A DNA stretch of 63,561 nt. Source: Haliscomenobacter sp. Lineage in GTDB: Bacteria; Bacteroidota; Bacteroidia; Chitinophagales; Saprospiraceae. The notes under the pieces were generated by a model. It had not been told where the DNA came from. It worked only from the letters and a program-made list of their open reading frames with translations, and made no database searches. Positions 1 to 9,119 of this stretch are shown piece after piece (position 1 is the stretch's first letter; each line of letters opens with the position of its first letter). The position numbers and the translations under genes are program-made. The stretch covers positions 7,501-71,061 of the forward strand of contig JADJPL010000023.1 in the NCBI GenBank assembly GCA_016713275.1. Reading direction: 5' to 3'.

Positions 1-85
1 GAATGCGCGATCTGATAATTGCTAATTTTACGCGATGTCCTACCTAAATAACCCGACCATACAAATCCATTAAACTGCTTACCCA

Positions 86-1159
86 ATGAAGAAGCACAAC
101 TTTAACGCTGGCCCTTCTATTTTGCCCAGCGAAGTATTTGCCCAGGCGGCAGAAGCCATGGTTAATTACCAGGATTCCGGTCTTTCTCTGCTGGAAATAT
201 CTCACCGGAGCAAGGAATTCGAAGCGGTAATCGCGGAAGCAGAAGCTTTGGTGCGCGAACTGCTTGGTTTGACGGACGATTTCGCGGTCCTTTTCCTGTC
301 TGGAGGGGCCAGCAGCCAATTTTTCATGGCGCCGATGAACCTTTTAAACGAAGGAGAAACAGCCGGATACCTGGATACCGGCAGTTGGTCGTCCAAGGCC
401 ATAAAAGAGGCCAAGCTTTTCGGCAAGGTAGAGGTGCTGGCATCATCCAAAGCGGAGAACTATGCGTACATACCGTCTCAGGTGGAGGTTCCGGGGCATT
501 TAAAATACCTGCACCTGACGAGCAACAACACGATATTCGGCACGCAGTACCATTGGTGGCCTGCAGCTTCCGTTCCTTTGGTCGCCGATATGTCTTCCGA
601 CATCTTCAGCAGACCCGTTGACGTGTCCCGCTTTGGCCTGATCTATGCGGGCGCCCAGAAAAACATGGGTCCTGCGGGCGTCACCCTGGTCATCCTGCGC
701 AAAGACCTGGCCGGAAAAGCGCAACGCCCCCTTCCGGCAATGCTCGATTACCAGGTACATATAGAAAATGGTTCGATGTACAACACCCCGCCGGTGTATG
801 CCATTTATTTATCCATGCTTACCCTGCGCTGGATTAAAGAGCAGGGAGGGCTTAAAGCGATGGACAAGCGCAACCGGGAAAAAGCGCGCCTGTTCTACCA
901 TGAGCTGGATCACAACCCGCTGTTCAAGGGCAACGTCATCGCGCCGGAGGACCGCTCGCTTATGAACGCCACCTTCCTTCCTCTCCGGCCAGAGCTGGAA
1001 AAGCCGTTCCTCGACCAATGCAAAGCAGCGGGGATTGAGGGGCTTAAAGGCCACCGCTCGGTAGGCGGGTTCCGGGCGTCCATGTACAACGCCATGCCGG
1101 TGGAAAGCGTCCAGGTTTTGGTGGAGGTTATGAAAGACTTTGCGCGGGCCAACGGGTAG
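86..1159 (+). CDS. serC: Phosphoserine aminotransferase
   Basis: A 357-residue fold-type I, PLP-dependent aminotransferase that converts 3-phosphohydroxypyruvate and glutamate to phosphoserine in serine (and, in some bacteria, pyridoxine) synthesis. The N-terminal NFNAGPSILP is the family signature. LFLSGGASSQF (about residues 69-80) forms part of the phosphate/PLP site, and Lys192 in YAGAQKNMGP is the Schiff-base lysine. The length matches the family. The gene starts at the first ATG and is followed 9 bases later by the metallopeptidase gene on the same strand, so the two may be co-transcribed. Bases 1-85 upstream show no gene. Confidence 0.97.
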   Translation: MKKHNFNAGPSILPSEVFAQAAEAMVNYQDSGLSLLEISHRSKEFEAVIAEAEALVRELLGLTDDFAVLFLSGGASSQFFMAPMNLLNEGETAGYLDTGSWSSKAIKEAKLFGKVEVLASSKAENYAYIPSQVEVPGHLKYLHLTSNNTIFGTQYHWWPAASVPLVADMSSDIFSRPVDVSRFGLIYAGAQKNMGPAGVTLVILRKDLAGKAQRPLPAMLDYQVHIENGSMYNTPPVYAIYLSMLTLRWIKEQGGLKAMDKRNREKARLFYHELDHNPLFKGNVIAPEDRSLMNATFLPLRPELEKPFLDQCKAAGIEGLKGHRSVGGFRASMYNAMPVESVQVLVEVMKDFARANG

Positions 1160-1168
1160 CAGGAGCGA

Positions 1169-1915
1169 ATGAAAAAACCGGAGAAGACCACGCTCACGCT
1201 CCAATTGAACGGCCAATGGGTGCAGGTCCAGGCTATTCAGGAGCGACGGGCCAGTTTGCGGGCGGCTACGGGCAGGAAGGGATTGATATTCCGAATGCCG
1301 CTGGGGTTGACCGAATCCCAGCGCCGCCAAGCCTGGGAATGGTTTAACCAATGGGCGCTGACAACCCTCCAAAAACAACCGGAGCTATTGGCCCGGGCCA
1401 GAGGAAAAGCATACCGGAACGGAGACGTATTGGAGGTCGGTTCGCGGGTTTACCAGCTGGCGCTGGAATTTACCGAACGCCAGACGCACAGCGCCAGGCT
1501 TTTGCCCGGGAACGTGATCCGGTTGCAGCTCGTGGAAACCGGCGACGAATTTTCCCAAAACCAAGCGATCAAAACCCTGCTGAGCCGCATAGTTGCCAAA
1601 GATTTTTTCCCGGAGGTCAGCCGTCGGGTTCATGAGTTGAACCACCTGTTTTTCAGAGCGCCCATCCAAAGCATCCGGCTGAAATATCTGTCCTCCAAAT
1701 GGGGAAGTTGCTCTTCCCGGGGCAACATCAACCTGTCGACCCGGTTGCTGTTTGCGCCTCCGGAGGTGGTGGATTACGTGATGGTTCATGAGCTGGCCCA
1801 TTTGATGGAACTGAACCACTCCGACCGGTTCTGGAAGCTTGTGCGGGAAGCCATGCCCGGCTATAAAGAACAGGAGCGGTGGTTAAAAACGCACGGCGCC
1901 GCCTGCGATTTCTGA
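1169..1915 (+). CDS. YgjP-type (DUF45) zinc metallopeptidase
   Basis: A 248-residue protein with the YgjP/SprT-like fold. The gluzincin motif HELAHLMELNH places zinc ligands at His207, His211 and His217, with Glu208 as the general base. The preceding KWGSCSSRGNINLS segment is the typical YgjP conserved block. No signal peptide is seen, so it should be cytosolic. The physiological substrate of this family is unknown; members are often found beside restriction or housekeeping genes. It follows serC by 9 bases. Identity as a YgjP-like hydrolase is firm, but any role is inference. Confidence 0.9.
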   Translation: MKKPEKTTLTLQLNGQWVQVQAIQERRASLRAATGRKGLIFRMPLGLTESQRRQAWEWFNQWALTTLQKQPELLARARGKAYRNGDVLEVGSRVYQLALEFTERQTHSARLLPGNVIRLQLVETGDEFSQNQAIKTLLSRIVAKDFFPEVSRRVHELNHLFFRAPIQSIRLKYLSSKWGSCSSRGNINLSTRLLFAPPEVVDYVMVHELAHLMELNHSDRFWKLVREAMPGYKEQERWLKTHGAACDF

Positions 1916-1938
1916 TAAGGAGTAGGCCCTTGGCATGG

Positions 1939-2022
1939 GGGCTGTCTCAAAAGACCACTCTTTGCCTCCGGCATAAAATTTTTTTGCTGCCTTGGGCAAA
2001 AACCGTCTTTTGAGACAGGCCC
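1939..2022. repeat. 84 bp MITE-like hairpin element
   Basis: Terminal inverted repeats are gggctgtctcaaaagac (1939-1955) and its near-complement at 2005-2022. Right-arm sequence, read on the minus strand, recurs at 26862-26900, and the same terminal repeat in a gggcctgcctcc form bounds 62284-62371. It lies between the metallopeptidase gene and the rplI terminator hairpin. It encodes nothing and looks like a small non-autonomous element rather than a terminator. Confidence 0.55.
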
Positions 2023-2037
2023 AAACCGCCCAAATGC

Positions 2038-2079
2038 GCAAGCCCCGGAAAAAGGCTATTGCTTTTTACCGGGGCTTGC
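2038..2079 (-). terminator. Hairpin downstream of rplI
   Basis: gcaagccccgg (2038-2048) pairs with ccggggcttgc (2069-2079). An inner A-run/T-run extends the stem, with one bulged base. It lies about 30 bases beyond the rplI stop. On the minus strand no U-tract follows, so it may be a bidirectional or RNA-stabilising hairpin rather than a classical intrinsic terminator. Confidence 0.5.
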
Positions 2080-2111
2080 TCGTTGGTTGGCCTGCGGAAA
2101 ACGTCGAGGTG

Positions 2112-2558
2112 TTATTCCGCGACGACCTCGAAGCGGACTTTCGCCACCATATGCTTGTATATTTGGACATCGGCTACGTAGGCGCCTAGATCCTTAACAT
2201 CTTCAGGGACTTCGATCTTTTTGCGTTCGATATCCAGGTCCCATTTTTCCTTGATGGCGGCGGCGAGCTGCACATTGGTCACGCTGCCGAAGATCTTCCC
2301 GCTGGTACCCGCTTTGGCGCCAATTTGGAGCACGTCGGATTCCAGTTTGTCGATGAGGGCACGAAATTCGCCGATGAGCTTGGCTTCTTCTTCCGCTTCT
2401 TTGGATTTCATCTCCTCCAATCTAGCCATATTCGACTTATTGGCGATTTGAGCAAATCCTCGCGGAATGAGGTAATTTCGGCCAAAGCCGGGTTTAACGG
2501 CTACCACCTCGAAACGATCCCCCAGCTTTTCAATATCTTTTAAGAGAATAACTTGCAT
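2112..2558 (-). CDS. rplI: 50S ribosomal protein L9
   Basis: A 148-residue L9. It begins MQVILLKDIEKLG and has the GFGRNYLIPRGFA motif of the N-terminal rRNA-binding domain, a long central helix (about residues 40-75, charged and heptad-like) and a C-terminal domain with IGAKAGTSGKIFGSVT. The start at 2558 was chosen because homologues begin exactly at MQVILL; upstream in-frame codons would add 13 unrelated residues. It is the last gene of the rpsF-rpsR-rplI operon and lies 52 bases after rpsR. Confidence 0.97.
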   Translation of the reverse strand: MQVILLKDIEKLGDRFEVVAVKPGFGRNYLIPRGFAQIANKSNMARLEEMKSKEAEEEAKLIGEFRALIDKLESDVLQIGAKAGTSGKIFGSVTNVQLAAAIKEKWDLDIERKKIEVPEDVKDLGAYVADVQIYKHMVAKVRFEVVAE

Positions 2559-2610
2559 GGTTTCAGAATTTGCTGCCGGAAAACGGCAAGTGAGCACAAA
2601 ACGCAGGGAT

Positions 2611-2877
2611 TTATTTGAGCAAGTCGGTTACATAAGGCAGCAAAGCTAGCTGGCGTGCGCGTTTGATCGCTTCCGAAACTTTGCGCTGGTACTTCAACGA
2701 GTTGCCTGTGATCCGGCGAGGCAGGATTTTGCCTTGTTCGTTCACGAATTGGAGCAGGAACTCTGCGTCCTTATAGTCGATATGGCGAATACCAAAACGG
2801 CGGAAGCGGCAATATTTTTTCCGTTTTTGGCCGATTTTGGGATTGCTTAAGAACTTAATATCGTCTTTAGTTGCCAT
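2611..2877 (-). CDS. rpsR: 30S ribosomal protein S18
   Basis: An 88-residue S18. Conserved KKYCRFRR, IDYKDAEFLLQFVNEQGKILPRRITG and a C-terminal basic helix ending LPYVTDLLK are visible. It binds 16S rRNA together with S6 in the small-subunit platform. The gene sits 37 bases downstream of rpsF and 52 bases upstream of rplI. The ssb gene that many Proteobacteria and Firmicutes carry between or near these genes is absent, as is usual in Bacteroidota. Confidence 0.98.
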   Translation of the reverse strand: MATKDDIKFLSNPKIGQKRKKYCRFRRFGIRHIDYKDAEFLLQFVNEQGKILPRRITGNSLKYQRKVSEAIKRARQLALLPYVTDLLK

Positions 2878-2914
2878 GGTAAGCCTGAGTTAAGATAAAA
2901 AAAGAATGCGGCAA

Positions 2915-3412
2915 TCAATTTTCCTGGTTCTTGGGGCCCGGTTCAGAAGCAGGGGTTGCCGTGGAAGTCTCTTCGGCAGGTTCCCGGCGGGGAGGGCGCT
3001 GAGGCCGGTCCGACCGGTCGCGGTCGTGGCGATCGTTGCGGTCCACCTTTTCCTTCTTTTTCACTTTGCCAATCAACCCGCTGCGCTTGTCGTCGTTGTA
3101 CTTCACTCCGTACTTGTCGAGCCGGACAGTCAGAAAGCGCATAATGCGCTCATCCCGGCGAAACGAAAGCTCGACTTCGGTGATCATCTCTCCGTTGTCC
3201 GCTTCAAACTCTACACAAAAATAGACCCCTGAATGCCGTCGGTTAATGGTGTACGCCAAAGGGCGCAAACCCATCTCATCCACGTGAACGATCCGGCAAC
3301 CTTTGTTGCGCAGGAGATCGACATATGTCTGAGCTGTCGACTTGATATCGTCGCTCGACAGCACGGGGTCAACGATGAAGGTCACTTCATAGTTTTTCAT
3401 TGGATCAGACAT
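2915..3412 (-). CDS. rpsF: 30S ribosomal protein S6
   Basis: S6 of about 165 residues. The ferredoxin-like fold core runs from MKNYEVTFIVDP through LRFLTVRLDK. It is followed by a long low-complexity tail, very rich in Arg, Asp and Pro and then Glu/Thr, common in Bacteroidota S6. Two starts are possible: 3412 (MSDPMKNYE, used here) or 3400 (MKNYE). A farther upstream codon at 3436 would overlap the promoter-like box at 3434-3441 and is unlikely. It is the first gene of the rpsF-rpsR-rplI operon. Confidence 0.93.
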   Translation of the reverse strand: MSDPMKNYEVTFIVDPVLSSDDIKSTAQTYVDLLRNKGCRIVHVDEMGLRPLAYTINRRHSGVYFCVEFEADNGEMITEVELSFRRDERIMRFLTVRLDKYGVKYNDDKRSGLIGKVKKKEKVDRNDRHDRDRSDRPQRPPRREPAEETSTATPASEPGPKNQEN

Positions 3413-3433
3413 AGTTTGGTTAAAAATTGGCTG

Positions 3434-3441
3434 CAAAGATA
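3434..3441 (-). promoter_or_regulatory. Bacteroidota -7 box for rpsF operon
   Basis: On the minus strand the sequence reads TATCTTTG, a full match to TAnnTTTG recognised by the primary sigma factor of Bacteroidota. It lies 21 bases before the ATG at 3412. No well-spaced TTTG -33 element was found. It argues for a short leader and against the start at 3436. Confidence 0.5.
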
Positions 3442-3522
3442 CACTTAATGATCAAATACTTATGCGTGCCTGATCATTTTTTTCCAAAGAAAAACACAAA
3501 GCCAAAGAAGCAGCACAAAAAC

Positions 3523-5199
3523 CTAGCGATATACAGCAACCGTCATCTTGCGGTCGTAATCGCCCTGGATGACCGGAGATTGTAAATTACCGGTGTACTG
3601 CCTGACGTTGTAGTAGACAAAGTCGAAAAGTTCCTGAATATTCACAATGTTGTCCCGGTTAGAATCCGCCTCTCCCTTGAGCCCCCGGATAAGGAAATAG
3701 CTGAAGACGCCCTGGCGCAACCCGCTGGCTTCCAGAGAAGTTTCTTCCGATTTGGAGGACATGATCAGGGCAGTTCCTGGCTGCGCCTGGGCCAGCGAAG
3801 AGTAATAGCTTTTCAGCAAGGGTTTGGAATAGGGATCCCTCATGCCAAGCATGCTTCCCGAATGGCAGGCATCCGCAATAAACAGCTTATACTTGGCGGG
3901 GCTTTGGCGAAGCACCTGATTGATTTCGTCGTGCAGCAGCTTGTTTTGGAGCCCGTTGTAATCAATAGGAAGGAACGTCCCCGGCAGGCCATGGCCGGAA
4001 AAGTACATCAGCACCAGATCGTTCGGTCCTGCTTTTAGAAACACCTCCTGCATGGCGCGGAAGATGTTGTTTCGCGTGGCGGCTTCGTCGATCAAGAGGC
4101 GGATTTGCTCATCCGGCACTGCTCCGCCCTCAGGCGCTTTCAGGAAGGCGTAGATTCGGTAGGCGTCGTCGTCGGTATATCGGAGTACCTGCAGGTGGGA
4201 GTAGGAGGCAATTCCGACAATGACCGCCCAAACCTTAAAGGAGGGCCCATCCGCAGGCGGGGCGACCTCCGGGGTGGTGGGTTTGACGGATTCGGACAGC
4301 AAGCTTTGCTTGTAGATACCTTCTTCCCAATACCCGCTGATCCGCCGGCTGTCGGTATAATAGATCGTTCCCTTGCCATGAAGCCGGCCCGCTTGGACCA
4401 TTCCTTCATAGCGCTCGCCGCTTTTGTAAAAGATCACGCCGATTCCTTCGGGCAATCCATTTTTAAACGCCCCCGAGTAGCGGCTGCTATCCTGGAAAAG
4501 GTATTCGCCATACCCGTCCTGGCAATTGCCGTTCAAGCACCTTGGCTGAACCGTCGTTGGCGACGGAGGGACCGGGCCACTGGCGCCATCTGCAAGATCC
4601 TCAGCCGGCGTTTCGACGGGCTGGCCGTATTTCCAATGGCCGGTGCGCGACCGGCCGTCGGGATACTTCATGGTTCCCTGGCCATCGGGGAGGTCGCTTA
4701 CCCAGCGGCCTTTGTATTCCGCCTGGTTGGCATAATAGCACACTCCAACCCCCGAACGCTTGCCGCCGGAGAAATCCCCCACGTAGATATCCCCGTTGGG
4801 GAAGATAAAAATCCCTTTACCGCTGACGCAATTCCCGGAGATGCAGCCGCTTTTCAAGCTGCCAGGCCGCCCGTCCAATTGAAGCACCAGACTTGGATCT
4901 TCCCGGTCGAGCGATCCCCGCCTCCAGTATCCTTTCTTGATCGATCCGTCGGGGAGTACTTTCACGCCGGGGCCATCGGGGCGGTCATTGGACCAATTCC
5001 CCTGGTAATTGCTCCCATCAGAAAAATAACAAACGCCCCATCCTTCCCGGGTTCCATTTCGGAACTCGCCCACATAGCGAGCGCCGCTGGGGTAGAGCAT
5101 GACGCCGGTTCCTTGCGCGCAGTTACCGCTGATGCATTGGGCGTTCAGGGCGAGCTTGAAGGCGAGAAGAAGGATCAAAGTCAAGGTCAGGTTTTGCAT
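3523..5199 (-). CDS. Secreted MORN-repeat caspase-family protease (copy 1)
   Basis: 558 residues. An N-terminal signal peptide (hydrophobic run ending ALNAQ) is followed by about ten MORN-type repeats (G-x-Y-x-G-x-F/W-x-x-G-x-x-x-G pattern, about residues 22-300) in three blocks, each opening with a C-x-x-G-x-C turn. The C-terminal peptidase C14/metacaspase-like domain (about 325-558) contains YFSGHG (His403) and DACHSG (Cys445), the complete His-Cys catalytic dyad. A second MORN-caspase gene lies immediately upstream, ending 33 bases before this start, so they form a tandem pair on one transcript. Bacterial C14 peptidases cleave after basic or acidic residues, but the substrate here is unknown. 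The signal peptide implies action outside the cytoplasm, with MORN repeats as a likely membrane or protein-binding scaffold. Confidence 0.88.
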   Translation of the reverse strand: MQNLTLTLILLLAFKLALNAQCISGNCAQGTGVMLYPSGARYVGEFRNGTREGWGVCYFSDGSNYQGNWSNDRPDGPGVKVLPDGSIKKGYWRRGSLDREDPSLVLQLDGRPGSLKSGCISGNCVSGKGIFIFPNGDIYVGDFSGGKRSGVGVCYYANQAEYKGRWVSDLPDGQGTMKYPDGRSRTGHWKYGQPVETPAEDLADGASGPVPPSPTTVQPRCLNGNCQDGYGEYLFQDSSRYSGAFKNGLPEGIGVIFYKSGERYEGMVQAGRLHGKGTIYYTDSRRISGYWEEGIYKQSLLSESVKPTTPEVAPPADGPSFKVWAVIVGIASYSHLQVLRYTDDDAYRIYAFLKAPEGGAVPDEQIRLLIDEAATRNNIFRAMQEVFLKAGPNDLVLMYFSGHGLPGTFLPIDYNGLQNKLLHDEINQVLRQSPAKYKLFIADACHSGSMLGMRDPYSKPLLKSYYSSLAQAQPGTALIMSSKSEETSLEASGLRQGVFSYFLIRGLKGEADSNRDNIVNIQELFDFVYYNVRQYTGNLQSPVIQGDYDRKMTVAVYR

Positions 5200-5232
5200 A
5201 GCTTGTTGATTTTGGGGTTTTTAACTATATGG

Positions 5233-6894
5233 CTACCGAAGAACGGAAAACGGCATATCTGGATCATGGCTCCCAAGAAGTAATGGGTTTTGCACATTGG
5301 CCGTATAGGTCCGAACATTAAAATACAGGTAATCGTGGATCTCTTTTACCGTGATCAAGCCATCGTTGTTCCTGTCTGCCGGCCCTCTGGCGCCTTTAAT
5401 CAGGTAATGGCTGTAAATCCCGGAGCGCAGCCCGCTATCTTCGAGGGAATACTCGTTCCCTTTGGAAGAAAGGAGCAAGGCAATTCCGCCTTTGCTGTTT
5501 TCAAAAGCGGAATAAAACTTCTCTACGATTTGGTGAATAGGAGTGCGTTGAGCGAACAGGTTGCCCGCATGGCATGCGTCTGCAACAACGATCTTGTGTC
5601 TGGCTTTGCTATTCTGGATAATGTCCCTGATGGTCGCATGCGCCAGCAGGTTATTGTATCCGTCAAAATCTACCGGCAGGAAAGCGCCCTCGACGCCATG
5701 CCCGGAGAAATAGAACAGAAGAATATCATTTTCGTCGGCCTCCGCAGCCGCTGTCCGAAGCGCCTGGACGATCGCTTTATAGGAGGCGTCTTCGTCGATC
5801 AGAAGCCGGATTTGCGATTCAGGGACTGCCCCGCCCTGGGGGCTTCTCAGAAACGCATTCATCTGGTAGGCGTCGTCGTCGGTATACCGCAAGGCCGGCA
5901 TGTGCGTATACAGCGCAACCCCGACGATCACCGCACGGATTCGGATGGACGTTGGGTTTAGCGGCTGCGAATCCGCATCGGACGGATCCGCTGGCCGGGA
6001 AGGCTCGACAAAGGTCTTTTCCATTGGCTTTCCGCGCTCCCAAACTGCGCCGACGACCTCCCCGGAAGCGTAATACATGATGCCTCTTCCCTGGGGCAAG
6101 TGGTTTTTCCAGCCCCCTTCGTACCGGTCGCCTGTCGGATAAAAAATCCGCCCGTTACCTTCGGGAATCCCGTTCACAAACTCCCCAATATAATAGGCTC
6201 CGTTCGGATACGAATACTCTCCCATCCCGCTTTTGCAATACTCCATGTTGCAATTTCGATAAGCGGAAGAGTCCAGCTTAAGCGTAAGCCGTTCTTTTTC
6301 CACTGCGGCGAGCGAGATTCCAATATATTTATCTTCAATCCAAATGCCCTGGTCCAGGCGTCCATCGGAATAAAACAAAGACCCCACCCCGTCTCGAAGG
6401 CCTTTTTTCCATGCGCCCTCGTACCTTGATCCATCGGCGTACCACATGATTCCGTCCCCTTCAAAAGCGCCATTGACGAAATTCCCCTCGTAACGCATGC
6501 CGGATGGCAGAGTCAATACGCCTTGGCCATTGGGCATATTGGCAGCCCATTGCCCTTCGTACCGGTTGCCATTCGCGTAGGTCATGACGCCTTTGCCCTG
6601 AAACTGATTCTGGACAAAAGCGCCAAGGTATTCGTCGCCTCCGGCAAAGGTGAACCGTCCCTGGCCTTCCCGGTATTGGTTGCGCCAATTCCCGCTGTAC
6701 CGATGCCCTTCGGGGAAATACATGGTGCCAAGGCCATGGGCCCTGCCGTTGAGAAAATTCCCGGCATACTTGGCGCCACTGTCAAAGACCGCCTCCCCGT
6801 ATCCCTCTTTGCAATCTCCTTTAACGCACCTAAATTGGGCAAGCCCCGGCTGGAGGCTTAAAAGAACCGCTAACACACTTAAATTCAGCTTCAT
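5233..6894 (-). CDS. Secreted MORN-repeat caspase-family protease (copy 2)
   Basis: 553 residues from the ATG at 6894, chosen because MKLNLSVLAVLLSLQPGLAQ is a clean signal peptide; the reading frame extends 27 codons upstream without one. About a dozen MORN repeats (25-300) precede a peptidase C14 domain with YFSGHG (His399) and DACHAG (Cys441), so the dyad is intact. The caspase domain closely resembles that of the downstream copy (RYTDDDAY, QIRLLIDE and FDFVYYNVR-like blocks shared), showing tandem duplication. It differs by having its MORN repeats in two main blocks. A 565-base gap upstream probably carries the promoter of the pair. Confidence 0.88.
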   Translation of the reverse strand: MKLNLSVLAVLLSLQPGLAQFRCVKGDCKEGYGEAVFDSGAKYAGNFLNGRAHGLGTMYFPEGHRYSGNWRNQYREGQGRFTFAGGDEYLGAFVQNQFQGKGVMTYANGNRYEGQWAANMPNGQGVLTLPSGMRYEGNFVNGAFEGDGIMWYADGSRYEGAWKKGLRDGVGSLFYSDGRLDQGIWIEDKYIGISLAAVEKERLTLKLDSSAYRNCNMEYCKSGMGEYSYPNGAYYIGEFVNGIPEGNGRIFYPTGDRYEGGWKNHLPQGRGIMYYASGEVVGAVWERGKPMEKTFVEPSRPADPSDADSQPLNPTSIRIRAVIVGVALYTHMPALRYTDDDAYQMNAFLRSPQGGAVPESQIRLLIDEDASYKAIVQALRTAAAEADENDILLFYFSGHGVEGAFLPVDFDGYNNLLAHATIRDIIQNSKARHKIVVADACHAGNLFAQRTPIHQIVEKFYSAFENSKGGIALLLSSKGNEYSLEDSGLRSGIYSHYLIKGARGPADRNNDGLITVKEIHDYLYFNVRTYTANVQNPLLLGSHDPDMPFSVLR

Positions 6895-7459
6895 GCCTGG
6901 TCCATTGTATCTGGCCTGAAAAAAAAACATGGCAAATGAATGCCCCTTTGTGTAACGGTTTGATCCATGCAACAAGGTTATAAGGTTTGGCTTTTGCCCT
7001 GATTATATTAGGAAAAAGTAATTATAGAACAGGAATTTCAACCGCTTATTGCATGGTTAATGCCCTTTAGTATTTTTTTATCCTGGGCTTATCAGGCGGG
7101 AAAAAGGAGATTGGATTTCTTGCGACCAATATATTAAAAAAAAATTAATTTTGAAAATCTTTATCAAAAACGGAGAAAGAAATTGGTGATTGCCCGGCCG
7201 CTTCTTGTTCTGGGTTGCCGGGTGTTCGTTACTTTTTCTCCGTTCATCGTCCAGAAATGCAGGAAATAGGTTATTGGGGCCTACGCCTTGCGCTACAGGC
7301 ACAAATGGAATACGGCATCCGGAAAGCCGTTTGCAAACGACCTATTGCTTCTTTTTCCTATTGAAAATCAATTATTTTTAAAAATTTTATCCCGGTTGTG
7401 TCCGATTTTTTAATTTCTCATTAAATTACTTCGCCGAATACCCCATACCGGATGAAACT
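6895..7459. other. Intergenic region between MORN-caspase pair and HD gene
   Basis: A 565-base divergent intergenic stretch that is visibly AT-richer than its neighbours, especially 7010-7180 and 7350-7440. It must contain the outward promoters for the caspase pair (minus) and the HD gene (plus). I found no full TAnnTTTG match, no RNA gene and no credible ORF. Confidence 0.5.
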
Positions 7460-8053
7460 ATGAACTACCACGCAGCCAAAGCATTCATTCTGGACAAGCT
7501 GGAACAGGAGCTTTCCGACAAGCTAACCTACCACGGTCTTCATCACACGCTGGATGTCCTCCACGCTACGGAAGAACTCTGCCGGATTGAACGCATTGCC
7601 CCGTATGAGTCCATGCTGCTCAAAACCGCTGCCCTTTTTCACGATTCCGGGTTTACGCTGGACAACAAGAACCACGAGGAGCTAGGCTGTCGGATTGCAA
7701 AAGCTAATCTGCCCATGTACGACTACTCTGGCGAAGATATTGACGTCATTTGCGGCATGATTATGGCCACAAAAATCCCCCAATCGCCTCAAAACTACCT
7801 GGAGGCCATTCTTTGCGACGCCGACCTCGATTATCTCGGCAGGGATGATTTCCACCAAATTGGGGCCACGTTGTTTGAGGAGCTTCAGGCATACAATATC
7901 CTGCACCACGAGGAAGCCTGGAACCGCCTGCAAGTCAACTTCCTGGAAACGCATACCTTTTTCACCCGGACGAACCGGCTTCGCCGGAACCAGAAAAAGC
8001 GGTTTCACCTTCGGGAACTTAAAAAGGTAGTTGCCGGCTATCCCAATCCCTGA
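7460..8053 (+). CDS. HD-superfamily metal-dependent phosphohydrolase
   Basis: 197 residues with a compact HD domain. YHGLHH (His25-His29), LFHDSG (His61-Asp62) and CDADLDYLGR (Asp120/122/124) supply the H...HD...D metal-ligand set. It resembles predicted small HD hydrolases annotated as phosphohydrolases; the substrate is not known. It is convergent with aroB and the two coding regions overlap by 16 bases at their 3' ends. Confidence 0.85.
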   Translation: MNYHAAKAFILDKLEQELSDKLTYHGLHHTLDVLHATEELCRIERIAPYESMLLKTAALFHDSGFTLDNKNHEELGCRIAKANLPMYDYSGEDIDVICGMIMATKIPQSPQNYLEAILCDADLDYLGRDDFHQIGATLFEELQAYNILHHEEAWNRLQVNFLETHTFFTRTNRLRRNQKKRFHLRELKKVVAGYPNP

Positions 8054-9117
8054 TCGCCCAGCCGTCCATTCAGATAAGCAAAGCTCGCAACGATTTCCGC
8101 CTCCCCGGCCATTTGGTTGACGTGGGCTGTTCCTGGCGGGCCGATGAACGTAAAGTTGATCTCGTCGGCTTCGTTCTTTTTGTCGTTGCGCATCAATTGC
8201 AGATACGCCATGTAGTTGGAATCGTGCAAAAGCTGAGGTTGGTAAACCTGGATCAGGTATGCAGCAATCGTTTCCAACTCCTGCTGGTCTAAATATCCGG
8301 CCCGGAAGGAGAGCCAGGCTTCGCAAATCATCCCGGCAGCGATGGCCTCCCCATGCAGCAATGGCGCAGCAGATTGCAGGGACACCGCCTCGATGGCATG
8401 CCCAATCGTGTGCCCGAAGTTGAGCGCTTTGCGAAGGCCTTTTTCAAAGGGATCGGCCTCGACGATGCGCTTTTTGATCTGCAGGGAGGGCGGGATAAGG
8501 TCTATCCACGGCAAAGTCTCCAAATCCCGCTTGGTTTTCAACGCATTCCACATACCGGAATCGGCGATGAGCGCATGCTTGATAATTTCAGCATACCCGC
8601 TGCGCACCTCCCGGAAGGACAAAGTATCCAAAAACCCCGGATCGATAAAAACGGCCCTGGGGTTGGCAAAAACCCCGATACTATTCTTAACCTCATGGAA
8701 ATCAATACCCAATTTTCCGCCGATGGACGCATCGACCTGCGACAGCAAGGTGGTGGGTATCTGCACGAAGTCCATCCCCCGTTTATAGGTAGACGCGCAA
8801 AAGCCGCCCATATCGCCGATCACCCCTCCTCCCAGGTTGATGAGCAAGCCCCTTCTTCCGGCTCCTGCGTCCAGCAGCTGGCGCCAAATCCCGCTGCAGG
8901 TGTCTAAATTTTTGAAGGTTTCCCCGGACTGGATTCTCAGAACGACCGCCTGAGCAAGCTGCCTAACCCCGGATAGGCGGGGGAGGCAGCAGGACTCTGA
9001 GTTTTCGTCCACCAGAACGAAAACCGCTGCATCCCTACGCGATTCAAGAAAGCGGGATAGCGCCTCTTCGCAAGGCCCAATAAAAATGGGATAATCCTGT
9101 AGGTGTAATACGTCCAT
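8038..9117 (-). CDS. aroB: 3-dehydroquinate synthase
   Basis: A 359-residue NAD- and zinc-dependent enzyme converting DAHP to 3-dehydroquinate, the second shikimate pathway step. It shows the NAD-binding INLGGGVIGDMGGF, the IPTTLLSQVDASIGGK block, the metal ligand Glu in YAEIIKHALI, and His ligands in NFGHTIGHAIE and LLHGEAIAAGM. It is followed by no further minus-strand gene; upstream on the same strand and closely spaced are the ABM-domain and DUF62 genes (gaps of 2 and 9 bases), so it is last in a three-gene operon. aroA, another shikimate gene, is 2.5 kb away on the other strand. Confidence 0.97.
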   Translation of the reverse strand: MDVLHLQDYPIFIGPCEEALSRFLESRRDAAVFVLVDENSESCCLPRLSGVRQLAQAVVLRIQSGETFKNLDTCSGIWRQLLDAGAGRRGLLINLGGGVIGDMGGFCASTYKRGMDFVQIPTTLLSQVDASIGGKLGIDFHEVKNSIGVFANPRAVFIDPGFLDTLSFREVRSGYAEIIKHALIADSGMWNALKTKRDLETLPWIDLIPPSLQIKKRIVEADPFEKGLRKALNFGHTIGHAIEAVSLQSAAPLLHGEAIAAGMICEAWLSFRAGYLDQQELETIAAYLIQVYQPQLLHDSNYMAYLQLMRNDKKNEADEINFTFIGPPGTAHVNQMAGEAEIVASFAYLNGRLGDQGLG

Positions 9118-9119
9118 AA

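Noticed and set aside
4105..5283. 392-codon plus-strand ORF opposite the first MORN-caspase gene
   Set aside because: Its length is caused by the repeat structure and GC-rich third positions of the real gene on the other strand; no domain or signal fits.
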